Source: Paramoeba atlantica
Lineage: Eukaryota; Discosea
Assembly: GCA_977017575.1 (NCBI GenBank)
Contig: CDRNVI010000002.1
Location: 496,001 to 560,000 of the forward strand
Direction: 5' to 3'
DNA length: 64,000 bases
This document shows positions 48,739 to 59,927 of this stretch, piece by piece. The notes below the pieces were generated by a model, which saw only the letters and a list, made by a program, of their open reading frames with translations, did not search any database and was not told where the DNA came from. Within the stretch, counting starts at the first letter, position 1; each line of letters begins with the position of its first letter. The position numbers were made by a program, and so were the translations under genes.

Positions 48739-48774
48739 TAAACATGAAGCAATCAAACACTCACGAAACTCAAA

Positions 48775-51160
48775 CGTCTTTCTGCTGTGTATCCCAATAC
48801 GACATTAAATTCTTCTTGCTGTTTAAAGGAAACGTGTCACCCATTGTGTTCCTAAGGCGCGTGCCGTCGTTTCCGATCTTCCGGAGTATCGGAGTAGAGT
48901 GGTTACGTTCTTGTGGTTTGCGAGGTTCATTACTTCTTCCAATGTTAGTTTCTTCAGTGCCACTTGTTTCATCAGGGAGTGCACGGCTCCGTGCTTCATC
49001 GAATGTGAGGAATACCCCGGACCCAGATGCTTTCTGAGAAAACTCGCTACCTTTTGAGTGCTTGCCTGAGAGATTTTTTGATTGGGTTTCAATTTGCGAA
49101 TATGGGTGTATATCAGATGGGTATACGCACCTTCGATTACCACAAAACAATCTGGGCGAAAAGGTTGCATCTTTGTAGTTTTTGTTTTGTTTCCCATATG
49201 TAGAACAATGCTTGTAGGGTTCAGGTGAATTACATCCTTTCTTTGTAACTTGCAAATATCGCCTATTCGGGAGGCTGTCTTGTACGCCAACAGAACAGCT
49301 ATGAACATGTCTGTGGGCATCAGTCGGCTCAACTCGTTTATGTGATATTTGTTTACAGGTTTCGCTTGATGAGTCGGAATAGTGGCTCCCGTGCGTAAAA
49401 GAGTGTTGCAATACATCCTTATAAGTTCGAAATTTTGTCCGGAGGCTTTCAGAAGGGCTTGCAAGTGCTTCCCGTATGTTAGCTTTGTCTGGTTTGTTAC
49501 TGTCATTTGATTGAGAAATTCGATTGCTCCATCGCTGCAAAACTGAAATCTTTTCTCTTCCATTCGTCTTAAAAGGCGGGCTCTTGTTTTCCATGTGTTG
49601 ACACTCCACATTTTCCGAAGGCAATTTCTGGTTATTGGCTGGATTATTCCTAAGAAATTCATTACATAATCTTCCTCCCTGATGTCGGAATTCTTCTTTT
49701 GTTGGCAGTTTATCTTGTTCTGACTTGTCACACTCTTTGTTTGGGGCAGATTTACTGATTTTGAATTTTGTTTTGTAATTTTTAGTTCCATCAAATTTTT
49801 CGTTCTGTATTCCCTTTTTGAAAGTATCATGTTCGACTGACTTTTTGCACGGGGGCAGACTCCTGTGAGTCAATTGCTCCGGCCAGTGGACCCCCGTCCG
49901 TAGAAAACCGGGTTTAAGCCCCCCCGATTTACTGCCCTGAAATTCCGTGAATAAGGCCGTTGAATGTCCCTACCATAGTGATTTTTTTGATTAGTTTCGG
50001 TTTGTGAATATGTTGCGGAAACATTCTGTTGTCCTGATCGGTATCCCCGCATTGGCGTGAAACCTCGTCCTCTGCCCCGGTTATAATTTACGCTTGTATT
50101 GATCAAATCCCCCAAGACGTCATCTGAATTTCGGTGGGCATTATAATGAGATTGCACATAACTAGTATCGGAGCCCTTTAATGACCCCAGTTTAATGCGT
50201 AAACGGTCAAGTGTCAACTGTCCAACTTCAAAATGTTTTTCTGAATCTTCAGCTTCATTCTGGCGATCTGCTGTTGCTCGCATCCATTGTTTTAATAATT
50301 CCCACAGAAATTTCAATTCTTCATTCAGATAAATTGGCATTTGCAATGCTTCTTTCAGCCGATTTTCCAAAATATCTAGAGAGAACGGTTCACCAGAGTT
50401 TAGTATTCCAGACCAGGTTCGTACTTTCTGCCATTTAAATGAACTCTCTTCGAATTGACCACGAAGTTCGGATCCTGAGATATCTGAAGTTTCCTCATCT
50501 TTCGGAACCTTAGATACGATCTTAATATTGTTGTACATGACACCTTCCTCAGGTAAAGCGTACAGGCCCTGGCCATAGTCGACTTGTAAAAAGGGTTTTC
50601 CATTTTCATCAATTCCGGGATAGGCTATTCCTTTCCACACTTGCAAAGCACTTGGACCTAATTCTTCATAGTACCACGAAACATCCAGCTCGACGGTGTA
50701 CTTGTCTAGAAGAGAAGTAACTTTGCAAATAACTTTTTTCAACTCGTCGGGGCTCATACAATGATTCGGGTTCACTTGTTCGTGGTGGCGCACTTCACTA
50801 GTACCCGCATCAGAGGTTCCTATGCTTGATCCTTTTTGATTCTGACGGTCGTTCAACCTTTGGGTCACTTCCATCGTCATGGAGCGCAATATCTTCATTT
50901 CATTCCGTACTTCCTCATCACGTTTTCCAAACTCTTTTTGGAGATTTTCTTGCGCAGTTGAAACTTTCTTTACGTCCGTACGAAATTCGGAAATCTGCTG
51001 TAATATTATCTGTAAAGTTTGATTAATGTTCGAATCTTCCCCCGTACCCACAGTAACGCTATCTCCACCACAAGGCTGAACCATAACAGGTTCTTCAGAG
51101 AGCGGGCCCGACTCAGGTGCAGCTTGAGACGAATCCGCCAGTTGAGAACGTGTTGAAACC
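48775..51160 (-). mobile_element. B1 duplicate, 5' part: Gag, recombinase, start of RT frame
   Basis: Same as 38672-41057: Gag 51160-49870, recombinase 49830-48823 and the overlapping RT-frame ORF from 49873, cut by the duplication joint before the RT core. Truncated fossil; both overlapping frames remain open. Confidence 0.9.
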
Positions 51161-51223
51161 ATAAAATTTTTAAACTATGAGTAGTGAAAAAAGGCCAATC
51201 TCAATCAATTGAATTTTTAAATT

Positions 51224-54016
51224 ATGACTGTCTCCAAAATAACCTTCTATGTACATTTTCTCATTCGATACAATGGTCTTCAAAATTACTTTCGCATGCT
51301 TTCAAATCATCAGATGAACTTTCCAGAAAAAGCCAAAGATGATTCATCAGTGGATTTGTTACCAATACCCACGCTACGTTCAATAAGCCCTGACCTCGCT
51401 CCGTGTGTTGTCGTGGTGCTGAGGAACATCGTCCAGGAGTATATAAATTCCGATCACACGCAAAGAACAAAAATATGGCACCGTTTGCTATCAGCCATTA
51501 AGTTATCCCTAGCGACTGTTCGAGAAAACAGTGGAAAAAGGCGAAGACGGCGCCCGTTACGGGAGCCGTCTGACGGTGAACGAAAAGAGGAGACACTGAG
51601 CGATACACGGGCCATCAAACGAGCGACAAGGCTAGTATTGGAAGGATGTACTTCCAAGGCAGCCAAGGTCTTGGATCAGACCTTTACACCAAAGCAACTA
51701 ACGGATGAAGAGACCCTTGACAAGCTTGCCGCATTACATCCGCAAAGACAATACGAAGTTTCTTTGCCGGAGGATGCGCCGATAATTAGCGGAATAATGA
51801 CGGAGGAGCTACGGAAAGCTGGGAAGCGACTCGCAAAAGGCGTAAACCCTGGCCCAACTGGAATGACAGACGGGATTGTGCAACTCATGCTCGATGATGA
51901 GATCTCATGCACTAATCTTGCCCATATGATATCGGATCTAATCAACGGATTCGTGGATCACAGCGTTTTGTTTCGATTAAACCGAGCACGGCTCGTAGCC
52001 ATTCCTAAATCCAACGGAGGAGTCAGACCAGTGGCAATGGGCGAGATATTTATGAAGCTTGCCGGCGTTATATTGCTCCAGCGCTACGAACACACTTTGG
52101 GCCCTCTTTTTGCACCACTGCAACACGGCATTTCGTCAAAGGCAGGATGTGAAAAAATCGTTCATAGACTGCATGAGCGTCTTAAGTCTGGACACGTCAT
52201 TCTTTCCATTGACGCCAAAAACGCCTTCAACTCCCCGAATAGGGCGGATATTGCCAAACACGTATTTGCTTGTGGTACACTACGCCCGTTTCAACGGATC
52301 TTTCACGCTGAATACGGCCAACCCTCAGAGCTACTGTATTACGGATCCGATGGAACGCTATTCGGAGCCATTCCCAGCACATGTGGTTTGCGGCAAGGTT
52401 CCCCGCTGGCATCTCTATACTACTGCGCCTTCCTGCAGCCACTATTGGAGATTCTGAAACAAGAGTTTCCCGACATCGAAATATATGCGTTTATTGATGA
52501 CGTGAACGTGGCTTCGAAAAACCCACAATCATTGGCCAAAGCATTTGTAAGGCTCCAAGAAATGGTGAATGCTCACAACATTGAACTTGCTCCTGGAAAA
52601 TGCGTGTGGTTCGGTGGACAGGAAAAAATCCCGATTCCAGAACAGCTTGCAAATGAAGGGGTCAAGGCTGCGTACGGTTCTATAAAGAACCTTGGGGCAC
52701 ACCTTGGAGAAGACGAATCTGTAAAGTCGGGTTTGTTTCAGCAGCTTGTCAGGAATACCGAAGCCTTTCGCCGATTAAAACTTATGGGCGCCAACAATGT
52801 CTCACTTTTGCTACTTTCCAAAAGCATGAATGTGAGGCATCAATACGCCATAAGAGTGCACGAGCCAACGTTAACCGACGCGGTCTCTCTCAGTTTCGAC
52901 AACAACGCCGAAAAAGTGCTGCACCAGTGGTTGGGAGAAATGACCAAAGAGCAAATCGAATTGGCTCGGCTGCCGCTAAAGAAAGGAGGCCTCGGTCTGA
53001 CATCATGTCATAGTATTCGTGCGGCGTCATACGAAACTTCTCGTTACCTAGCTCTAGAGCGCAAAAACTCAATTTCTGCTCGGGCGGGCAATGTGAGTAA
53101 CGTATCCGCTATCATGGATAATGGAATGAGTCAAACAGCAGTGGTCGCCCCAATTGATGAAGTAACAACAGCCGCGCAATTGCACCAGAAAGCATACGAG
53201 GCTTTAAAGGATCACGATCCCAAGCTAGCCACAATATTAAATGCCACCACACGGAAAGGAAGTTATGACTGGTTACAGTCTAATGCTAAATTTGTACCCA
53301 CGCGTGCATTTCAGATTGCAATCATGACACGCCTTGGGATGCCTCATCCTCGACTCCCGAAATCGCTGCTGTGCCCCGGCTGTCGTATGTTACTCGACAA
53401 CAAAACAGCTTTGCAGCACATCCCCGGATGTTTCCAATGTACAGGGCTTAATGCCACAGTAAAGCACAATCGGCTGGTTAAGTATATCTTCGATTTGGCG
53501 CAAAAGGCCGGTATACAATGCGAGAAAGAACCGCGATCTTTTTCGACTTGGCAATGCGGAATTTGCAAGAATAAAGTGTTTCCAAGCAACAAAATGATTC
53601 ATGACAAAACATGTGCCGGACGTCAGCTGTTTCGCTCAGGGCCGGATTTGGTGATATATTGGTCAACCGGGGAAATATTTTATGATCTAACCGTGGTGCA
53701 CGAGCTATCGAACTCCAATCAAGTGAAATCTTGTTCCCAGCTTCTTACAGATGCAATCAAGCGGAAACGGGATACATATGTGACATCCGGAAAAATTCCC
53801 GACTTCGCATTTCAGTGCATCCCAGTGCTGTCCTGCGGCTCTCTTCATCAAAATACGAGATCTCTGTTGCATGTCCTATCCGACGCGGCACTCTTAAATC
53901 GTCGAGCAACTGAAATGGAGTTCAAGCTCCTACTTCAGGAACTTAATGGGACGGAAGTGTACGCCCAGTTGCGGAACCACTTATCCCCGGAAGGCAGCAG
54001 CAGGTACAGCATTTGA
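51224..54016 (+). CDS. A4 duplicate: RT, CCHC fingers, RLE
   Basis: Copy of 41121-43913 with two amino-acid-level or near changes noticed (for example IKNLGAH for IKILGAH). All RT, finger and RLE motifs as described for A4. Open throughout. 3' UTR 54017-54236 as in unit 1. Confidence 0.92.
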   Translation: MTVSKITFYVHFLIRYNGLQNYFRMLSNHQMNFPEKAKDDSSVDLLPIPTLRSISPDLAPCVVVVLRNIVQEYINSDHTQRTKIWHRLLSAIKLSLATVRENSGKRRRRRPLREPSDGERKEETLSDTRAIKRATRLVLEGCTSKAAKVLDQTFTPKQLTDEETLDKLAALHPQRQYEVSLPEDAPIISGIMTEELRKAGKRLAKGVNPGPTGMTDGIVQLMLDDEISCTNLAHMISDLINGFVDHSVLFRLNRARLVAIPKSNGGVRPVAMGEIFMKLAGVILLQRYEHTLGPLFAPLQHGISSKAGCEKIVHRLHERLKSGHVILSIDAKNAFNSPNRADIAKHVFACGTLRPFQRIFHAEYGQPSELLYYGSDGTLFGAIPSTCGLRQGSPLASLYYCAFLQPLLEILKQEFPDIEIYAFIDDVNVASKNPQSLAKAFVRLQEMVNAHNIELAPGKCVWFGGQEKIPIPEQLANEGVKAAYGSIKNLGAHLGEDESVKSGLFQQLVRNTEAFRRLKLMGANNVSLLLLSKSMNVRHQYAIRVHEPTLTDAVSLSFDNNAEKVLHQWLGEMTKEQIELARLPLKKGGLGLTSCHSIRAASYETSRYLALERKNSISARAGNVSNVSAIMDNGMSQTAVVAPIDEVTTAAQLHQKAYEALKDHDPKLATILNATTRKGSYDWLQSNAKFVPTRAFQIAIMTRLGMPHPRLPKSLLCPGCRMLLDNKTALQHIPGCFQCTGLNATVKHNRLVKYIFDLAQKAGIQCEKEPRSFSTWQCGICKNKVFPSNKMIHDKTCAGRQLFRSGPDLVIYWSTGEIFYDLTVVHELSNSNQVKSCSQLLTDAIKRKRDTYVTSGKIPDFAFQCIPVLSCGSLHQNTRSLLHVLSDAALLNRRATEMEFKLLLQELNGTEVYAQLRNHLSPEGSSRYSI

Positions 54017-54245
54017 GCCAAACGTATCAACATAGTTTCGCTTTTCAATGCCTATATTAAGAGTTTACGAAAAGAATTTTAGGAAGTGTGCAGTGGTTAA
54101 CGTGTTTCATGCACGCACCAACCAGTGCAATCTTGAATACATCTTTAGCATATACTGCACTTTTACGCATAAACTTTACGTGTAATGTACTTTTGTTTCG
54201 TTATTTCATATAATATTTCTTAGAAGAAGATTCTTAGGACGATAG

Positions 54246-55059
54246 AGCGGAGCGGGTGAATGCCTTGTTTAAGGATCATGGTCTTCCACCTGAGCAGCGG
54301 TACACATTCAACGGTATAACATATCACCATCGTGAGGGGAAGGTATCACTGGGACCAAAATTGACCCGCAGATTAGAGCATGATGAATTTATTGGTGCTA
54401 CGTATTCATCGTTAGAGGCTGGTGTCGGACGTCTGGTTTTTGCCTCAGGTGTCATGGGTGTGAATCTACCTCAATATCATCTGGAGTTAAAAATTGTGCG
54501 CCGGAGAATCAATAGGTTAAATCGAGAACCCGAACTGCTCGATCAAATAGTGCCCTTGCCAACGCCAGTACGGGTTGCGCTAACTGAGTGGCGCGATACC
54601 CTTTTATATCGATCGCCGGTGGTTCCGCTTCCGCATCCGGAAACAGTTCCGCATCGGCACATTTTATGTACAGACGCCTCCTCGAAGGGTTGGGGGGCAG
54701 TTTTATATCTGGATTACGGACAAATGTTGTGCACTGGATCTCAATGGCCCCCTGATTTCGAGTATGAAGTTAACCGCGCGGAAGCGCGGGCTGTTCGCTT
54801 GGTCTTTCAAAAATATGGTCATCATTTCAACTCGGATACATGCGTCGACCTGTATGTTGACAATACTTCGTGCGTTGCTGCGATAAATAGAAAAATGCCA
54901 CGTTCAGACGGTATAACTTCTGAGCTACGCCGGTTGTTAGATTTCTTAAAGCGTAAAGGTGTCGCCGTTCAGGCACAGTATATTTGTTCGAACGAAAATC
55001 CGGCCGATCCTTATAGTAGACTCTGCACGGTAGACTCGGATAAAGCAGATGTCATGTAG
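54246..55059 (+). CDS. C2 duplicate: RT/RNase H connection and RNase H, uninterrupted
   Basis: Copy of 44143-44445 plus 46129-46639 without A5; reads straight from VNALFKDHG through LLDQIVPLPTP to the RNase H end. Serves as the pre-insertion state of the A5 site. Fossil fragment. Followed by the B-type region to 55458 (non-coding, A15 tract). Confidence 0.88.
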
Positions 55060-55458
55060 TCGACTTACTTTGAATTTGAAGATACGATACCAAAAAAAAA
55101 AAAAAATGTAGCAGTGAATATCGAGAAGCACGGGCACGGTGAGCGATACGGAAATTCCTTATGATTTATTTTGGCGGAGTAGGCACCGCTGAAATACATC
55201 AACGTGCGATTGGGTTGTAAATGGAAGTAGGACGAGCGAATGGGTGGTCCCCGCGTCACCCGTTCGCAAGCTGGGAGAGGACAGAAGTGTTGTGGGATTA
55301 TTTAATTTTGTTATGTTATTACCGGTCATACAGTATTCATATGAATTTTGAATGTGCATAGAATTGAACGTATCAAATATCAGATAGAAGAGGGGAATGA
55401 AGATATTGTTTTGCTTAGTGCTTTCTTTCTTTCTTATAATATTTATGATGCACAATTC

Positions 55459-56769
55459 GGCGCATACATCGGTGATCCAGATTGTATCAGTCAGAAACTT
55501 TGTGACATTCTACAGAAGCACCAATCAGCATTTCGTAGACTAAAAAAAATGGGGATCAACAATGTGTCCACTCTACTACTATCAAAGTGCGTAAACATCA
55601 GACACCGTTACCACATTCTGGTACATGATCCACAACAAACTCTGGATATGGCCTCTGATTTCGACGCAGAAGTAAATAAAACCCTCAAGGCTTGGCTAGG
55701 CAACCTCACGGACCGACAGATATCTTGGCTACGTCTACCGACGCGCAAGGGTGGACTGGGAGTCACCCCCATCGAACCACTACGTGAATCTTCGTACAGC
55801 GCTTCAAAATTTGCTGCTCTTGAGCATCGAAAACCCTCTTCAGCTCGGGCAACCCAAACGATGAATGCGCCAACTCCGGTTGATGGTGATTCTCGCGACC
55901 CCTACATCAATTTCGATGAGCAAGCTAGTGAAGCAAAATACCACAACAAGGTCCGTCAAGCCTTAATAGAGGAAAAAACACTTGCGCCCATCATCAAACT
56001 AGCGTCTCACAAGGGTCAATACGCTTGGCTCACATCCAAAGCTCGTCTAGTGCCTAGTTCAGCATTCAAATTATCGATTATGCCGAGATTCGCACTACAC
56101 CACCCACAAATCCCGGACGATGTTCAATGCCCTGGGTGCAAAAGTCTCCTTACGTCATCTACCATACTAAATCATATCCCTGAGTGCGCAAAATGTGCAG
56201 GAGTAAATGTGACAACCAAACACCACGCCCTAGTTCGGTACATCTATGAGCTTTGCTTGAAGAGTGGCCTCACCTGTGAAAAAGAACCTCGGCAATTTTC
56301 TTCATTTCAGTGCTCCGGATGCCAGAATAGTGTAACCGAGGAAAATCTCACAGAACACCAGCGCAGCTGTCGCGGCAGTGTCCGCAGATCTGGGCCCGAC
56401 CTTATGATCTACTGGGCAGACGGTCCGATGTATTATGACCTAACTGTAGTTCACGAGTTTTCAGCAGCTCACATAAACAAAACGCCTCAAAAAATGATGA
56501 ACGAAGTCATCACGAAGAAACGCGACCGTTACGTAACTTCTGGGATGATTGCGAATGATCGTTTCATGTGTATCCCTGTCCTTTCGGGTGGAGCGCTACA
56601 TAAGTATACAAAACGTCTATTAACAGCTTTAGCAGATCGTTGCCTTATTTCACGGCAACATATATTAGAAGACTTTGCCCTGTACCTCCAAGAACTGAAC
56701 GGGAACATAGTTCTGTCGCAGATGCAAAAATATTTAACTCCCGACAAGGAAGAACAATACACCATATAA
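55459..56769 (+). CDS. A2 duplicate: thumb, CCHC fingers, RLE
   Basis: Copy of 47041-48351, same motifs, stop and C-terminus QYTI; one silent difference noticed. 3' UTR 56770-57052 as in unit 1. Confidence 0.92.
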   Translation, partial: GAYIGDPDCISQKLCDILQKHQSAFRRLKKMGINNVSTLLLSKCVNIRHRYHILVHDPQQTLDMASDFDAEVNKTLKAWLGNLTDRQISWLRLPTRKGGLGVTPIEPLRESSYSASKFAALEHRKPSSARATQTMNAPTPVDGDSRDPYINFDEQASEAKYHNKVRQALIEEKTLAPIIKLASHKGQYAWLTSKARLVPSSAFKLSIMPRFALHHPQIPDDVQCPGCKSLLTSSTILNHIPECAKCAGVNVTTKHHALVRYIYELCLKSGLTCEKEPRQFSSFQCSGCQNSVTEENLTEHQRSCRGSVRRSGPDLMIYWADGPMYYDLTVVHEFSAAHINKTPQKMMNEVITKKRDRYVTSGMIANDRFMCIPVLSGGALHKYTKRLLTALADRCLISRQHILEDFALYLQELNGNIVLSQMQKYLTPDKEEQYTI

Positions 56770-57052
56770 GTTCAGACAGTGGACCAAAAGAGATGATCTC
56801 CCTCTCGTTTTTAATCAGACAGGAAAATGCATGTTTGTTCTGCTATTAAAGCTAGTTTGCAAAAAAAAAAACGAGAACGAAAAACTATACGAAGCCACCA
56901 ATACTGTGGAAAACAGAGTGATGCGGAACAAAAAAAAAAGTGGTGGAAAGTTGTATTCTATTCTTTTGAATACTTTATATCCTTAATGTTATGTTATGTT
57001 ATGTGTTCAGGTTAATACAAAAAAAAAGTTTATAATAATACCAAAGTGAAAA

Positions 57053-57155
57053 GGTACAGAAACTGTATCTTTAACGATAAAGATACAGTTTCTGTACCTT
57101 GTTGAAATTTAGGATGATTGATATAATGGCCCTTCGGGGCACATAATATTTATAT
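57053..57155 (+). other. SL palindrome joined to a YR 5' fragment (original joint with LINE D)
   Basis: Perfect 21-bp arms (57053-57073 and 57078-57098); SL 57069-57104; YR A-repeat fragment 57105-57155, then LINE D in the same orientation. The series (inverted SL, SL, YR 5' leader, D) could be one cDNA made by template jump followed by fold-back at the SL. Confidence 0.85.
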
Positions 57156-58602
57156 CTAAACATGAAGCAATCAAACACTCACGAAACTCAAATCTGACCA
57201 CAGCAAATAGATCACGAGCTAGTATGCTGGCTGAGAGCCAAAAGAAAGAAGTCTCCCGAAAATGTAGAGCCGCCAGACGACAGTACCACGCCCGACAAGC
57301 ATCCCAGCTGGAGAGCGCAAGACAGCGATGTAATCACTTCGAAATATTTAAAACAGCCAATGAAATATGCGACACACAGATTTCCCGGCAGGATAATGCT
57401 CCGCTGGAAAATAAAAAGGGTCAATTAATAAATGAGGCACAAGGAAAAGCTGAAATCTTTGCGTCATATTTCGAAGAGTTATATAGCGTAAAGAAACCTA
57501 AACTAAACTTGGAACAAGTACAAGAAGACCTTGCAAGCATAAAACACCCGAATATTGGCGAATGCGTTCTGAAAACTGAACTGATAGACAATGAGATGCC
57601 GCCCACAGACAGTGAAATAACAGCCGCTATAAGGGATCTTAAGACGAGGAAATCAGCAGGAGCAGACAAAGTGACTCCTGAGCATTTCAAATGCATAGGA
57701 ATAAACACAGTGAACTGGTTTTCTGAAATTGTACGCATGTGCTGGAATAACTCACAGGTACCCTCTGACTGGCTGCAATCAGATCTTTACCCGATCTTTA
57801 AAAATGCTGCCCAATCAAAGCAAGGAAACGAGCGCACAAAGGTAAATTCGTATAGGGGCATCTCGTTAAATAGCGTGGCATCGAAAATTTTTGCCAACGT
57901 GCTTTTGAACAGAGCAAATCCCTGCATAGAACGACGTCTGCACGATTTACAGAACGGCTTCCGGAAAAACAGAGGAACTGACGACGCTATATTCATACTA
58001 CGGCGGGTAACAGAAGAACTAAAAAGAAATCGGACACCACTCTATATTGCGTATATAGACATTATGAAAGCATATGATAGTCTACCGCGAGAAGTCGTAT
58101 GGGAAGTATGTGAAAAGTTCAATATTCGGGGTAAACTTCTTATGGCCATCAAAGCACTGTATAGAGGAACAAATTCGTGTATTCGATTAGGGGGGGACAC
58201 CAGGAGCCGCCGATTTAAAATTCTAAATGGGCTTAAATGAGATTTAAATTCTAAATGGGCTTAAGCAAGGATGTCCGTTAAGCTGTGTACTGTTTAATGC
58301 AGTTCTGGACTGCGTCATAAGGAGAGCTCAACAAATTAAGAGCATAGGAGTAGAAATGAACTGGCGACTACCAAACGGACGTTCCCACTGCGGTGAAAAG
58401 GTACGTGGTCTGGATAAGATAGAATCGATTGCATACGCAGATGACATTGTTCTAATGTCAGACGAAAAGCACTTACTACAAAGCAGTCTGCAGACGCACT
58501 CAGACGTTATGGCTTCATGGGGGTTAACTATCAATACGGACAAGACAAAGACTCAAGTCATTCAGCCGCAAAACACAAGCGAATATATTACATTAAGTTT
58601 GT
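57155..58602 (+). pseudogene. LINE D reverse transcriptase, 5'-truncated
   Basis: Open from 57155 (KHEAIKHSRNSN), endonuclease part missing. RT: RKSAGADKVTPEHF, LYPIFKNA, VNSYRGISLNSVASK, motif A YIDIMKAYDSL, then a tandem duplication of about 28 bp (GATTTAAATTCTAAATGGGC repeated at 58220-58262) that shifts the frame, then motif B LKQGCPLSCVLFNAVLD, motif C YADDIVLMS, GLTINTDKTK. The YRGISL and TDKTK blocks fit the CR1/L2/RTE-type APE LINEs; clade not resolved. Ends where A8 begins; no continuation found after A8. Confidence 0.82.
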
Positions 58603-59294
58603 ATTCTCGAATCAAAACACTTTCTAGCACACTTGCTCGGTTGCGTTAAATGCACAGGCGCAAATGCGACAACGCGACATCATGCTCTCGTTCGTCATAT
58701 TTACGACCTCTGTCTTCAGACCGGAGTCCCATGCGAGCGGGAACCGAGACAATTCACCACTTATCGATGCCTGAAATGTAATGAATCGGTGAATGAACAG
58801 CGCAAACATGAACATCAGAAAAAGTGTGGAACCGCATCATTCCATCGCAGCGGACCAGACTTAGCAATTTACTGGGCGTCCGGTGAGATATTCTATGACC
58901 TCACCATCATAAATTAAATATCCAAGACGAATCTCGTTAAACGGAGCAATCAGCTAATGCAGGAAGCCGAAAAACGCAAAGTCGACACGTATGTTAACTC
59001 GGATCTAATACCTCATGAAAAATTTACATGCGTATCAATACTCGCCGGAGGAGCAATGAACAAAAGTGGCCTGGCTCTCCTGAAATCTCTGGCCGATGCT
59101 AGCGGGCGTGATCGCGATATCGTTGTGCAAGATTTCATAATGCACCTCCAGGAGTTAAACGGCACTGTGCTGTGTTCTCAAATGAGCAAAGCACTATCGT
59201 AGGTCAAATATTAAATATATAGAATTATAAGATTTAGCTTACAAAGACGCGTAAGCTTAGTTAGAACTACCCCCATACAATGGGGGGTAGCGCC
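58603..59294 (+). mobile_element. RLE-LINE family A, 5'-truncated copy A8
   Basis: Near-identical to A6 from ATTCTCGAATC to the end of the 3' UTR, GGGGGGTAGCGCC (59294), so both share one subfamily and a defined 3' end. Starts inside the first CCHC finger. No poly(A) and no clear TSD. Confidence 0.85.
58633..59202 (+). pseudogene. A8 ORF fragment: second finger, RLE and tail
   Basis: KCTGANATTRHHALVRHIYDLC, CLKC...HQKKC, RLE SGPDLAIYW...YDLTIIN, then an in-frame TAA at 58915-58917 where A6 has GAA; the same frame continues ISKTNLVKRSNQ to LQELNGTVLCSQMSKALS. Truncated at the 5' end, so not functional regardless of the stop. Confidence 0.85.
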
Positions 59295-59503
59295 AATACG
59301 AAATACTTATAGACATTTCTAGGTTAGCGTATTTATTTATCTATTTATTTATTCATTTACTTGTAAGTTCTGTTCTAGTTATTTTTGGAGGTAGTTTCTC
59401 TCACGAGAGAAGGGGGGAAGGTGATGTTTCGCCCGTGGCTTCCTGTCATAGGATTTCACAGGAGAAATGCCTCCAAGAAAATGAGTATTAAAAAAAAAAA
59501 AAA
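59295..59503 (+). other. Non-coding segment with poly(A) and paired stems
   Basis: Begins with a TTTATTTA-rich stretch, then a part that can fold: outer GGAGG/CCTCC (59387-59391 with 59470-59474), hairpin TTCTCT/AGAGAA with loop CACG (59396-59411), hairpin TCCTGT/ACAGGA (59441-59463). Ends in 14 A (59490-59503). No ORF. Possibly a copied small RNA; the fold is by eye only. Confidence 0.4.
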
Positions 59504-59927
59504 TGGCCCCGTCGGCCAGCATCCTGTTTCGTGACCGTGTCGCTGTCGACACAGGCCCGCGCCTGCGCCCTCCCGTATAGCAAGGGAAGGGTTCACAAGT
59601 CAGGCCGTGGAGTGGTCGAAAGACCCGGTCCGGGACGCGCGAATGGATTGGGTCTGGATTGCTTGTTTTTATTTTTACTTTGTCTTATTTGTCGTATATA
59701 CTTAGGGGAGATTGAATTGCTAGTTTTGGGCTGAGAAAAAAGAAAAAGAAAATATACTTCTGTGGAAATGAAAAGAATTGCTAATTTGATTGCTTGTTTT
59801 AAATTCATATACCCCCCTAATGGACCTACTATGTACTTGGTTCGTCTACTGGGTCAAATTATAGAGGCAATGCCGCGATTCATACTTCTCCCCCCTTATT
59901 AATTGCAAAAAAAAAAAAAAAAAAAAA
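59504..59927 (+). mobile_element. Short retroelement derived from family-E 3' UTR
   Basis: Same unit as the reverse-strand one at 13053-13473: GTCGGCCAGCATCCTG, GTCGAAAGACCCGGTCC, a variable AT-rich part, TATTAATTGC, then 21 A. First 190 nt resemble the E1 3' UTR. No ORF. Two copies with the same limits suggest a SINE-like family using the E machinery. Confidence 0.7.

Larger units (their letters stand above)
38672..48774. repeat. Tandem duplication, unit 1 (10,103 bp)
   Basis: Repeated at 48775-57192. Apart from A5 (1683 bp with one TSD, unit 1 only) and a 17 versus 15 A run, the units align without gaps; I noticed about eight substitutions in 8.4 kb. Left breakpoint lies in the B1 recombinase-RT overlap, right breakpoint inside LINE D. 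Microhomology at the joint is about 2 bp. Confidence 0.95.
48775..57192. repeat. Tandem duplication, unit 2 (8,418 bp)
   Basis: Begins inside the B1 recombinase-RT overlap (same base as 38672) and ends inside LINE D, where the sequence continues past the point at which unit 1 stops. Lacks A5. Contains truncated B1 (48775-51160), the A4 C-terminal half, C2 RNase H and the A2 C-terminal half. Confidence 0.95.

Noticed and set aside
48775-57192. Second, independent set of elements
   Set aside because: It is a copy of 38672-48774 (minus A5) in the same order and orientation, with shared nested insertions, so it is one duplication.
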